A stretch of DNA of 64,000 bases from Micavibrio aeruginosavorus EPB (lineage in GTDB: Bacteria; Pseudomonadota; Alphaproteobacteria; Micavibrionales; Micavibrionaceae), in NCBI RefSeq assembly GCF_000348745.1, contig NC_020812.1:496001-560000 (forward strand), read 5' to 3'. Under the pieces are notes generated by a model. The model worked only from the letters and a program-made list of their open reading frames with translations. It was not told the DNA's origin and did no database searches. The position numbers were made by a program, and so were the translations under genes. Shown here piece after piece: positions 1-7,673 of this stretch (within the stretch, counting starts at the first letter, position 1; every line of letters begins with the position of its first letter).

Positions 1-1
1 G

Positions 2-553
2 GAATTTGGTTTGTATTGGGGGCACCACATCGCGCACAAATGGCGCCCGATGTGGCGTTTCCACGCCATTCACCACAGCGTCACACGGTTGTGGATCGTC
101 AATACCGGGCGGTTCCATTTTATCGATTCATTCAAAAGCGTTGTTCTGGGGCTTGGTATTCTCACCCTTCTGGGCGCGCCGTTGGAGGTGATGTCGTGGG
201 TGTCGGCCATCACCGCGTATTGCGGCATGCTGACCCATTGTAATGTTGAAATGCGCTTCGGGTTTTTATCCTATCTTTTCAATACGCCGGAATTGCACCG
301 CTGGCACCACAGCAAGGATCTGCGCGAAGGGGATAAAAATTTCGGTGAAAATATCATGCTGTGGGATTGGGTTTTCGGGACATGGTTCAACGAAGATCGT
401 CGCCCGCCCGTCAATATTGGGATCAAGGAAACAATGCCGCCGGGATTTGTGCAGCAACTGGTCTGGCCGTTCGTGCATCGTTATCCGCCGAAAACGCCCG
501 CGCAACAATCAGCGCAACAGCCTGTACAGAGCGTTCCGGACGCGGCGGAATAG
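2..553 (+). CDS. Fatty acid hydroxylase / sterol desaturase family membrane protein (5' truncated by window)
   Basis: The reading frame is open to the left edge, so the N-terminus and at least one membrane segment are missing. Three histidine clusters typical of the integral-membrane di-iron hydroxylase superfamily are visible: HHIAHK near the start, HAIHHS about 20 residues on, and HRWHH after a further hydrophobic stretch. These ligate the di-iron centre in fatty acid hydroxylases, sterol desaturases and carotenoid hydroxylases. A hydrophobic segment lies between the second and third clusters, and the C-terminus is Gln/Pro-rich and soluble. The lipid substrate cannot be told from the sequence. 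Confidence 0.85.
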   Translation, partial: EFGLYWGHHIAHKWRPMWRFHAIHHSVTRLWIVNTGRFHFIDSFKSVVLGLGILTLLGAPLEVMSWVSAITAYCGMLTHCNVEMRFGFLSYLFNTPELHRWHHSKDLREGDKNFGENIMLWDWVFGTWFNEDRRPPVNIGIKETMPPGFVQQLVWPFVHRYPPKTPAQQSAQQPVQSVPDAAE

Positions 554-677
554 GTTCATTTTCATATCTTCAGCTTTTTTTAACGCGCGCCCAGCACAAT
601 GAAGGCCAATGGGGCAAAAAGCCCCCTGCGGCGCAAACCGCAACGGGTGTTAAAAGTTACAAAAGGCGGGGTCTGCA

Positions 678-965
678 ATGTTCCAAAAATGCGATTTCCT
701 GTTGGGTGAAGGCGATAGTATCGTGGTGGTTATTCCCGCGCGATTGCCCCATGCCGAAACCTATACATTATCGGTCAGTGACAGGGATATTCGGTTCCGC
801 GCCGGCTATGACGACATTGCCGAAATGCCAATTCAGGGCGCGGAAATTTTCCGCCGCTTGATGAATTACACGCAGGTGGGCGTGGTTGAATATCCGCCCA
901 ATGCCGAAAGTTTCCCCAAAACCATCACAAACGTTGCCTATATTGAATTACGGAGAGCCGCATGA
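678..965 (+). CDS. Small conserved-looking hypothetical protein, coupled to the next gene
   Basis: A 95-residue protein of ordinary composition with no signal peptide or membrane segment. I recognise no family. A GGCGGGG purine-rich stretch lies about 7 bases before the ATG. The stop codon overlaps the next start as ATGA (962-965), a classic translational coupling, which supports both frames being real. The C-terminal half (Tyr/Pro/Asn rich, ending in acidic and basic residues) could be a small beta-rich domain, but this is only an impression. Confidence 0.6.
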   Translation: MFQKCDFLLGEGDSIVVVIPARLPHAETYTLSVSDRDIRFRAGYDDIAEMPIQGAEIFRRLMNYTQVGVVEYPPNAESFPKTITNVAYIELRRAA

Positions 966-1270
966 GTTTCGAAGCCCATATTGGAGATTCTCTGAGCGAT
1001 CTTGGCGCATTCACGGCGATCAGTTCCGATGGCGGTGCGCCGTCCATGGCCACGCTGGGGGCGATGGTGAATGCGGGGCTGGATGTATCCGTTGATCCGT
1101 CCATGGGGCGGGGGTTGAGTGCGCAATTCGGCATGGCCCATGGCGGCCTGGCCATGGGGGCAGGAGGTGCCTTGCATTTAGCGGGCACGGCCCCGGCCCC
1201 AGCCCCGGCCCAGGTTGCGGGCCCGTCGGCACCAACGCAGGCGAATCGTCAGCCGACTTTGGGGCGTTAG
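962..1270 (+). CDS. Small Gly/Ala/Met-rich hypothetical protein
   Basis: A 102-residue product overlapping the upstream gene by ATGA. The middle is rich in Gly, Ala and Met (a Met-Ala-His-Gly-Gly type run around residues 57-72) and the C-terminus is an Ala-Pro repeat (residues about 76-84), so much of it is probably disordered. No family recognised. An intrinsic terminator follows 30 bases after the stop, so this is the last gene of its transcript. Confidence 0.55.
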   Translation: MSFEAHIGDSLSDLGAFTAISSDGGAPSMATLGAMVNAGLDVSVDPSMGRGLSAQFGMAHGGLAMGAGGALHLAGTAPAPAPAQVAGPSAPTQANRQPTLGR

Positions 1271-1300
1271 GGGCCTTGAAGGACCATCTTTTTCGATAAA

Positions 1301-1326
1301 ACGGGCCCTATGGGGCCTGTTTTTTT
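1301..1326 (+). terminator. Intrinsic terminator after the small-gene pair
   Basis: An 8-bp GC-rich stem (ACGGGCCC pairing with GGGCCTGT through one G-T wobble) with a short loop is followed directly by a run of T residues (1320-1326). Confidence 0.8.
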
Positions 1327-1498
1327 CTGAAGTTCTGCGATTTTTGAAATCTTTGGTCCTTTTTCCCGCACATTTCAGAAAAATCTCGCCATTTGGGCGG
1401 TCTTGGGGCATATCTGCATACATTCGCGTGTTTATTTTTGTTCGATTTTAAGGGGCGGCCGAGACCAGCAGGATTGCGGGGTTGGGCCGGATTGAGCC

Positions 1499-2578
1499 AT
1501 GCAGGTACACCCATCAGCCCTGATCACAGGGATTACCGGTCAAGACGGTGCGCATCTGGCGGAATTTTTGCTGGGGCGCGGGTATGTGGTCCATGGCGTG
1601 CGCCTTTATTCCGCGACCGATGACACACAACGCTTGCGCGATATTCTCGATCATCCGTGTTTTCACCTGCACATTGGTGATTTGAATGATGGCGGTGCGC
1701 TGGCCCGCCTGATACGCGATTGTGCACCCAATGAAATTTATAATCTGGCCGCGCAAAGCCATGTCCATGCCAGTTTTAAAGTGCCCGAAGCCACAGCGCA
1801 GATCAACGCGCTGGGCCCGCTGCGCCTGCTGGAGGCTGTTCGCGTGCTGGGCCGCGAGCATGACATTAAATTTTATCAGGCATCCAGTTCAGAAATGTTT
1901 GGCAATGCCCCGGCACCACAAAATGAAAATACCCCGTTTGCGCCGTGCAGCCCTTATGCGGCGGCGAAGCTCTACGCCTATTGGCTGGTGCGCAATTACC
2001 GCGATGCATATGGCATGTTTGCGTGCAATGGCATTCTGTTCAACCATGAAAGTGCTTTGCGTGGTCAGGAATTTGTAACGCAAAAAATTGCACGCGGTGT
2101 TGCGGCGCTGGCATCCGATCGTGATGCGCCGGTGCTGGCTTTGGGGAATTTAAATTCCCGCCGTGATTGGGGCGATGCGCGTGATTATGTGCGCGGCATG
2201 TGGATGATGTTGCAACGGGATACGCCGGATGATTACGTTCTGGGCACCGGACAATCCCACAGCGTGCGGGATTTCGTGAATGCCGCGTTTGATGCGGCGG
2301 GTTTTTCCCTGACATGGGCGGGCATCGGCGTCGGGGAAACCGCGCGTTGTTCTCGCACCGGGCGGCTTCTGGTCCGTATTGACCCATCCCTGTTCCGCCC
2401 GACGGAGGTGAATAACCTGATTGCCGATGCGACCAAGGCACGAACCATTTTGGGATGGACGCCGGAAACGGATTTCCAAACACTGGTCCGCGATATGATT
2501 GTTGCCGCAATGGACGATGTATCGCACGCGCGCCGTGATGATCATTGGGCGAATGGTAACAATGCCCGGTTTGCGTAA
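1499..2578 (+). CDS. gmd: GDP-mannose 4,6-dehydratase
   Basis: Converts GDP-D-mannose to GDP-4-keto-6-deoxy-D-mannose, the first committed step to GDP-L-fucose and related deoxysugars. It is an extended short-chain dehydrogenase: the NADP-binding glycine motif GITGQDG is at residues 11-17, and the catalytic Tyr153-x3-Lys157 pair is in SPYAAAKLYAYW. The characteristic NHESALRG-type sequence after the active site and the RRDWGDARDYV segment are both present. Length (359 aa) matches the family. It overlaps fcl by a few codons and is followed by manC, so the three genes form one nucleotide-sugar operon feeding surface polysaccharide synthesis. Confidence 0.95.
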   Translation: MQVHPSALITGITGQDGAHLAEFLLGRGYVVHGVRLYSATDDTQRLRDILDHPCFHLHIGDLNDGGALARLIRDCAPNEIYNLAAQSHVHASFKVPEATAQINALGPLRLLEAVRVLGREHDIKFYQASSSEMFGNAPAPQNENTPFAPCSPYAAAKLYAYWLVRNYRDAYGMFACNGILFNHESALRGQEFVTQKIARGVAALASDRDAPVLALGNLNSRRDWGDARDYVRGMWMMLQRDTPDDYVLGTGQSHSVRDFVNAAFDAAGFSLTWAGIGVGETARCSRTGRLLVRIDPSLFRPTEVNNLIADATKARTILGWTPETDFQTLVRDMIVAAMDDVSHARRDDHWANGNNARFA

Positions 2579-3521
2579 TTTACCTTATCGCCGGATCTGG
2601 GTTGCGGGACACCGGGGATTGGTGGGCGCGTCGCTGGTGCGATATTTTCGGGATCATTATCCACAGTGTGAAATTCTAACCGCGTCGCGCGATACACTTG
2701 ATCTGCGGCGACAGGACGAGACGGAACGCTGGATTGCGCACAACAAACCCGATGCGATTATTCTGGCGGCGGCGACGGTGGGGGGGATTGGCGCAAATGC
2801 GGCCCGCCCGGCGGATTTTCTCTATGACAATCTGGCCATTGCCACCAATGTCATCCATGCGGCCGCAGTGCAAAATGTGGGCAAGCTGCTGTTTCTTGGG
2901 TCATCCTGTATCTATCCGCGCGATTGTGCGCAACCGATTGCCGAAAAATCCTTGTTGAGCGGTGCGTTGGAGCCCAGCAATGAATGGTACGCCATTGCCA
3001 AGATCGCGGGATTGAAATTGTGCCAGGCCTATCGCCGTCAGGGCGGCCATGATTTTATCGCGGCCATGCCGTGCAATTTGTATGGTCCTGGCGATCGGTT
3101 TGATCTGGAACAATCCCATGTCATTCCGGCGTTGATGATGCGGTTTGATCATGCTCGGCGCGCGGGGGATTCGTGCGTAACATTGTGGGGGACGGGCCGT
3201 CCCCTGCGGGAATTTTTATATATTGATGATCTGGCCGATGCGCTGGTGACCCTGCTGGCGAACTATAGCGGTGAAGGTCCGGTCAATATTGGTGCGGGAC
3301 GGGAAATATCAATTGCTGATCTGGCCGTAAAAATTGCGCATGTGACAGGTTATAATGGGCGGATTGAATGGGATTCGTCCAAACCCGATGGAACGCCCCG
3401 TAAAATCATGGATTCATCGCGTATGCGGGCGCTGGATTGGGCTCCGCAAACGGCATTGGATGATGGGTTGGCCACGGCGTGGGATTGGTATGTGCGTAAC
3501 CGTGATCAACAGGCGGCCTGA
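2562..3521 (+). CDS. fcl: GDP-L-fucose synthase (GDP-4-keto-6-deoxymannose epimerase/reductase)
   Basis: Carries out the 3,5-epimerisation and NADPH reduction of the Gmd product to GDP-L-fucose. The nucleotide-binding motif GHRGLVG is at residues 16-22 and the catalytic Tyr143-x3-Lys147 is in NEWYAIAKIAG. The SSCIYP and PCNLYGPGD motifs of the family are present. The start chosen gives 319 aa, close to the E. coli enzyme. An alternative ATG lies 9 bases upstream (2553), and the frame is open further back inside gmd. The gene overlaps the end of gmd, implying coupled translation. Confidence 0.93.
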   Translation: MPGLRNLPYRRIWVAGHRGLVGASLVRYFRDHYPQCEILTASRDTLDLRRQDETERWIAHNKPDAIILAAATVGGIGANAARPADFLYDNLAIATNVIHAAAVQNVGKLLFLGSSCIYPRDCAQPIAEKSLLSGALEPSNEWYAIAKIAGLKLCQAYRRQGGHDFIAAMPCNLYGPGDRFDLEQSHVIPALMMRFDHARRAGDSCVTLWGTGRPLREFLYIDDLADALVTLLANYSGEGPVNIGAGREISIADLAVKIAHVTGYNGRIEWDSSKPDGTPRKIMDSSRMRALDWAPQTALDDGLATAWDWYVRNRDQQAA

Positions 3522-3524
3522 TCC

Positions 3525-4391
3525 ATGTTACACAATGTTATTCCAGTTATTTTATGCGGGGGTGTTGGGCGGCGTTTGTGGCCGTTATCAACGCCGCGCC
3601 GACCAAAGCCGTTTTTGCGCGATATGTCCGGGCAATCATTGTTGCAACAGACATTGGACCGCGCCCGCGGCATGAAACCGCCCGTGATTGTGTGCAATGA
3701 AACGCATGTCGATTTGGTCCGGCGGGATGTGGGGGCCGCGCCGTCAACGCTTCTTTTGGAACCCTGTGGCCGCAATACGGCCCCGGCGATTATCGCGGCG
3801 GCCCACCATGTTCAGAACGATCACGGCGGTGATGCCGTTCTGTTGATTATGCCGTCTGACCACTACATGGCCGATCCGACGGCCGTGGGGCGGGCTGTTC
3901 TCAATTTGTGGCCGCATTTGGATCACAATATCGTGGGTGTCTTCGGTCTGCGCCCGACGCGGGCGGAAACGGGATATGGCTATATTCAGGTGGATGTCGG
4001 TGCGCATGTGCGACCGGGGTCGCACGCGGTGCGGTCTTTTGTTGAAAAACCGGATCGCGTTCTGGCGCAAACCTATCTGGATCAGGGGTGTTGGTGGTGG
4101 AATAGCGGATTGTTTTTGGCAAAGGCCCAAACCATTCTTGATCATGCGCAAACCCATGTGCCTGATGCCTATGCGGCCACGGGGCGTGCGGTTGAACGCG
4201 GAATATGGGACCAACGGGCCCTGCGCCTTTCTGCCGATTTTGCCGATGCGCCTGCGGTGTCATTTGACAGGGCCGTAATGGAACGCATCGGGGGCGTCCG
4301 TGTGGCGGCGCTGGAAACCGTTTGGTCGGATCTGGGCACGTGGCCGGCGCTGGCCAAAAACATATGTGCCAAGCTGTTTTCAACCGGTTGA
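3525..4391 (+). CDS. manC: Mannose-1-phosphate guanylyltransferase, single-domain form
   Basis: Makes GDP-mannose from mannose-1-phosphate and GTP, the substrate for the neighbouring Gmd. The nucleotidyltransferase signature LCGGVGRRLWPLS is at residues 10-22, with the phosphate-binding RRPKPFL just after, the EKP segment (FVEKPD) mid-protein, and a C-terminal WSDLGTWPAL motif. At 288 aa it has only the nucleotidyltransferase domain: the beta-helix extension and the C-terminal mannose-6-phosphate isomerase domain of the 470-aa bifunctional enzymes are absent. It starts 3 bases after fcl stops. No phosphomannomutase or isomerase gene is adjacent, so those activities must come from elsewhere. 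Confidence 0.9.
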   Translation: MLHNVIPVILCGGVGRRLWPLSTPRRPKPFLRDMSGQSLLQQTLDRARGMKPPVIVCNETHVDLVRRDVGAAPSTLLLEPCGRNTAPAIIAAAHHVQNDHGGDAVLLIMPSDHYMADPTAVGRAVLNLWPHLDHNIVGVFGLRPTRAETGYGYIQVDVGAHVRPGSHAVRSFVEKPDRVLAQTYLDQGCWWWNSGLFLAKAQTILDHAQTHVPDAYAATGRAVERGIWDQRALRLSADFADAPAVSFDRAVMERIGGVRVAALETVWSDLGTWPALAKNICAKLFSTG

Positions 4392-4451
4392 ATGTGCGGC
4401 GCATCATGGCGTAATCTGGGGGCCGGTTAACCCCTTGGAGTCGCTCTTCTT

Positions 4452-5435
4452 ATGACCACCCCGCCGGATGCGTTGTTACAGGTTGCCTTGATCCCCTATG
4501 TCTGTGGCGCGGGCGCGCAAACCCCGGGGTGCGAGCAGGGCCCGCTGGATTTCGAATTGCGCGGCCTGGCTGACGCTTTGCAGGCTGCTGGCCGCGACGT
4601 GTGGTGGAGCCTTGATCCCGAAACTCTGCTGGCTGGCCCGTATGGTTCCAGTGCGCACCGTGATTTACCCCCGCTGGGGTCGGATGAGCGCAATGAAATT
4701 GTGATCTGGCACGTGCGCGGCTTGGCCGACCGGGTGGAAGACGATGTACGGAGCGGGGCCTTTGTCGTGACGCTGGGCGGCGACCACAGCATGGCGGCCG
4801 GGTCCATGACCGGGTTGGCGCGCGGATTGCGAAAAACCGTGGGGGCGGATGTTCGTCTGGGCTTGCTCTGGCTGGATGCGCACGCGGATTTAAATACGCT
4901 GGCCACAACACCGTCCAAAGCGCTGCATGGCATGCCATTGTCGCAGGTTACCGGTCTGGACCCGGATCATGACCCGTTTGGTCTGGGCCATGATGGCGTG
5001 GCGGTGGCCCCGTCGCGACTGCTCTATGCCGGATTGCGGGATTTGGATGCGGGTGAAGTTGATTTTATTCGCGCAATGAATATTCGCGCCTTTTCAATGG
5101 CGGATCTGGCGGGGAAAAAATTATCGTCGGTTGTTGTGGATACCATGGCCGCGATGGACGTGGATGTATGGGCCATTTCGTTGGATCTGGATGGGCTGGA
5201 CCCCGACTTTGCCCCTGCCGTGGGGACCCCTGTGGCCAATGGTTTAAGCCGTGATGATGTTGTGGAAACATTGCGCGCGGTTATGGATCGTTTTGACGTC
5301 CGTCTGTTTGAAGTGGCGGAACATAACCCGACCCTGAAAGGGGCGGGCGTGAATTATCAAAGCGCGCTGTCCGTTTTACAGGTTGTTTTGGATGGTGCCG
5401 CCCAGCGGTTTAAACATCGATCCGACGCAGCGTGA
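4452..5435 (+). CDS. Arginase/agmatinase (ureohydrolase) family protein, probably arginase
   Basis: All metal-site motifs of the ureohydrolase fold are intact: GGDHS with Asp111/His112, DAHAD with Asp142/His144/Asp146, and SLDLDGLDP with Asp245/Asp247. A late Glu (EVAEHNP) corresponds to the substrate-binding acidic residue. These bind the two Mn2+ ions that hydrolyse arginine to ornithine and urea, or a related guanidino substrate. The N-terminus and the GTPVANGLS segment resemble arginases more than agmatinases, but the substrate is not certain. The start is supported by GGAG 11 bases upstream. The 3' end overlaps a convergent gene by 26 bases. Confidence 0.85.
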   Translation: MTTPPDALLQVALIPYVCGAGAQTPGCEQGPLDFELRGLADALQAAGRDVWWSLDPETLLAGPYGSSAHRDLPPLGSDERNEIVIWHVRGLADRVEDDVRSGAFVVTLGGDHSMAAGSMTGLARGLRKTVGADVRLGLLWLDAHADLNTLATTPSKALHGMPLSQVTGLDPDHDPFGLGHDGVAVAPSRLLYAGLRDLDAGEVDFIRAMNIRAFSMADLAGKKLSSVVVDTMAAMDVDVWAISLDLDGLDPDFAPAVGTPVANGLSRDDVVETLRAVMDRFDVRLFEVAEHNPTLKGAGVNYQSALSVLQVVLDGAAQRFKHRSDAA

Positions 5436-5784
5436 TAAAGGTGACATTGCCACCATATTCAATCTGACCCGTCATCTGAATCTTATCGCCCTTACGCGCC
5501 AGTTTCAGGACGGTGCGATAGGTGACCGGTTGGCGAGATGGTGATCCGTCCGGGCGCAGCAACGAAAAATCGGAATCGGCATCGGTCGGATCGGCAACCG
5601 AAATCATTTCCACTTCGTTTTCGCTCAAAATCGTAAATGTGCTGGTCCACAGGCAATTGGCCGCGTCGCGACGTTCTGTTTTCCCGTGGCGGATATGGGT
5701 AACGCCATCAGCCTTCATCTCCAGCGGTCCTTGATAGGAGCTGGTGCTGCTGACTTGATATTGTCCGTCTAATTCATTGGTCAT
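5410..5784 (-). CDS. Small hypothetical protein, third gene of the EgtD-like operon
   Basis: A 124-residue soluble protein with no signal peptide. The sequence alternates in a beta-strand-like way (e.g. VTYRTVLKLARKGDKIQMTGQIEYGG) and ends in FITLRRIDV, suggesting a small beta-barrel or lipocalin-like fold, but no family is recognised. GGTGGAAA lies just before the ATG. It starts 14 bases after the methyltransferase gene on the same strand and is probably co-transcribed with it. Its last 26 bases overlap the convergent arginase-family gene. Confidence 0.65.
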   Translation of the reverse strand: MTNELDGQYQVSSTSSYQGPLEMKADGVTHIRHGKTERRDAANCLWTSTFTILSENEVEMISVADPTDADSDFSLLRPDGSPSRQPVTYRTVLKLARKGDKIQMTGQIEYGGNVTFITLRRIDV

Positions 5785-5798
5785 TTGGTTTTTCCACC

Positions 5799-6809
5799 TT
5801 ATGTGCTGAAAACATGCAGTGTCGGGCCGCTGCGATGTCGATAAATATCCGCCGTGTACAGGCCGATATTGCGGCCCACTGAATCCAGTAATTGCGGGCG
5901 CGGTTTTAAAGATGTCATCATCGTCAACCGCTGCCCTTGTTTAAGCTCGAACGTAATCGGGGTTTTATTGCGGCTAGTAATGGTAATGGTTTGATCCTGC
6001 TTAACCAACAATCTGTGTTCAACCAAAGGTACGCAGGGTATCACGCTGGCTTCGTAGGAGAAGTAATCGGGCCCGACCTTCATAGTTTGCGCACCGGGGA
6101 CATTGTCTCGGATGACGCGCATGATATTGATCATAAAAGGCTCAAGGCACTGATCATAAGCCCGTAACAATGTATCGATATTGTTGTTTGAATCATATCC
6201 GATCAATATTTTTCCGTTGGGCCCAGCGAGGTGTTGCAACCCTTGCATAAAAATTCGCGCTTTGACTTTAGGAAACGGCTCCGTAGATTTTACATTTTCC
6301 AAATTGGATATCAGCGATCCCGTGCACAAGACCGCAGTGTTTTCTTGCGGGACAAGAAAATGCGCGGCAATGCGAAAACTCATCGTCAGATAAGACGTGC
6401 GAACGCCCATGCGGTTGAAGATATAGGATCGGTCAATCGCCTTCTTTGCTGCATCATTAAATTTTTGGCTCAAATCGATAAAAATAATCTCTTGCAAATG
6501 GGGCATGTATTTGAGGATATGCATTTCCTTCTGCATAAAGCTGTCTCGTGGGCCGGGGCCGACAATGACGGCGCGGGTGCAAAAACGAAAATTCCGGGTA
6601 AGCTCGGCGCAATTTTTTGAAAACAGTTCAATTTCGTCGTTGTACAGATAGTAATTCGGGTTTTCATGAACAAATTTATTGAACAAAAATGACCCATTAT
6701 CGAGATAGGCGATCCGGCCCATATGGCCGTGCTCAATCCCGCTGAACAGGTTGATGGCCGCAGCGGTAACGTCTTTTTTCTGATCGTCGTTTAGCTTTGG
6801 ATGGGCCAT
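5799..6809 (-). CDS. EgtD-like histidine-specific SAM-dependent methyltransferase family protein
   Basis: The 336-aa product follows the EgtD (L-histidine N-alpha-trimethyltransferase) plan. A PNYYLYNDEIELF segment (about 51-63) matches the substrate-side YYP-type motif. A degenerate SAM glycine loop VGPGP is at 83-87, with an acidic strand end FIDLS at 110-114 and GSLISNL at 164-170 in place of GSxxGNL. ILIGYD (201-206) is followed by LLRAYDQCLEPFMINIMRVI as in the family, and a C-terminal beta region ends with LKQGQRLTMMTSLK. The canonical GSG loop is altered, so activity or substrate may differ from ergothioneine synthesis; no EgtB/EgtC gene is adjacent. It lies between an XRE regulator and a small unknown in one apparent operon. 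Confidence 0.7.
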   Translation of the reverse strand: MAHPKLNDDQKKDVTAAAINLFSGIEHGHMGRIAYLDNGSFLFNKFVHENPNYYLYNDEIELFSKNCAELTRNFRFCTRAVIVGPGPRDSFMQKEMHILKYMPHLQEIIFIDLSQKFNDAAKKAIDRSYIFNRMGVRTSYLTMSFRIAAHFLVPQENTAVLCTGSLISNLENVKSTEPFPKVKARIFMQGLQHLAGPNGKILIGYDSNNNIDTLLRAYDQCLEPFMINIMRVIRDNVPGAQTMKVGPDYFSYEASVIPCVPLVEHRLLVKQDQTITITSRNKTPITFELKQGQRLTMMTSLKPRPQLLDSVGRNIGLYTADIYRHRSGPTLHVFST

Positions 6810-6824
6810 AATACGCTTTAAATT

Positions 6825-7484
6825 TTATGCCGCAACTTTTACGGATGTACCAACAGGGGTTGATCGGTTCCACATGTCGGCAAACTGCATGCGATAGGCG
6901 CTGGCAATCGCCGGATAGTCCATCAGAATGACGGTGACATTGGCATCAAACAACATGATGGCCAGTTTGTCGCCGTAGACATAGAACGGAACCGATGCGA
7001 ACAGTTCGCTGGGGATCCAGCGATATTCGGCATAGGATTCGCCCGGAACGAAATCATCGCCTTCACGGATCAGGATTTTATATTTAATTTTTTTCAAGGC
7101 GCGCATGCGGTCGATATGCGTTTGCGCGTATTGTCCCAGATGTTTGATAAACAGGCGTTCATCGACGTTACTGACCAGAATGTCACCGGCGTAGTTCCGC
7201 ACGGTGCTGTAGATGTCTTCGTAAAAATCGATCAGCCCGGCCTGGCCCGTGAACACGCGCACTTCGCCGCTGCGCAGGCGAATGCCGGTGGTGCCCAAAA
7301 ATTCAATCCCGGCGGATTCAAAGGCCTTTTGAATGGTGTGCAGGGTGTTGTTGCGGGGTGTACTTTGGTTATTTTCAATGCTACCAATCGACGTCGCAGA
7401 CAACCCGCATCGATCGGCCAGATCTTGTTGGCTCCAGTTCAATACGGCGCGCGCGCCACGAATTTGTGCGGTGGTAATCGTCAT
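6825..7484 (-). CDS. XRE-family transcriptional regulator with C-terminal sensor-like domain
   Basis: Residues about 8-60 form a Cro/C1-type helix-turn-helix (SQQDLADRCGLSATSIGSIE, then STPRNNTL). The C-terminal two thirds (about 75-210) is not a typical XRE tail: the pattern VPFYVYGDKLAIMLF then MDYPAIASAYRMQFADMWN resembles the effector domain of TrmB-like/phospholipase-D-like sensor proteins. It is the promoter-proximal gene of the three-gene minus-strand operon with the EgtD-like methyltransferase (15 bases downstream), so it probably controls that operon. The inducer is unknown. Confidence 0.75.
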   Translation of the reverse strand: MTITTAQIRGARAVLNWSQQDLADRCGLSATSIGSIENNQSTPRNNTLHTIQKAFESAGIEFLGTTGIRLRSGEVRVFTGQAGLIDFYEDIYSTVRNYAGDILVSNVDERLFIKHLGQYAQTHIDRMRALKKIKYKILIREGDDFVPGESYAEYRWIPSELFASVPFYVYGDKLAIMLFDANVTVILMDYPAIASAYRMQFADMWNRSTPVGTSVKVAA

Positions 7485-7612
7485 TCCGGTGTCCTGCTCT
7501 TTATAATGCGTTTTTTCTTAAGTCATTCTTGGGAAATTCGTAAGTATTGGTAGCGTCCGAATGCGCCGGACGCAATCAAAAATATCCTGATCTTTACCGA
7601 AAATGTGGATTG

Positions 7613-7648
7613 AAAAATCCCCTGTGCGCCAGAGGCGACAGGGGATTT
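7613..7648 (-). terminator. Intrinsic terminator of the first M3 peptidase gene
   Basis: Read on the minus strand, AAATCCCCTGT pairs with ACAGGGGATTT around an inner CGCC/GGCG stem, followed by TTTTT. It lies 26 bases beyond the stop of the gene ending at 7674. Confidence 0.85.
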
Positions 7649-7673
7649 GCTAATATTTTGTTTTTATTGTGTT

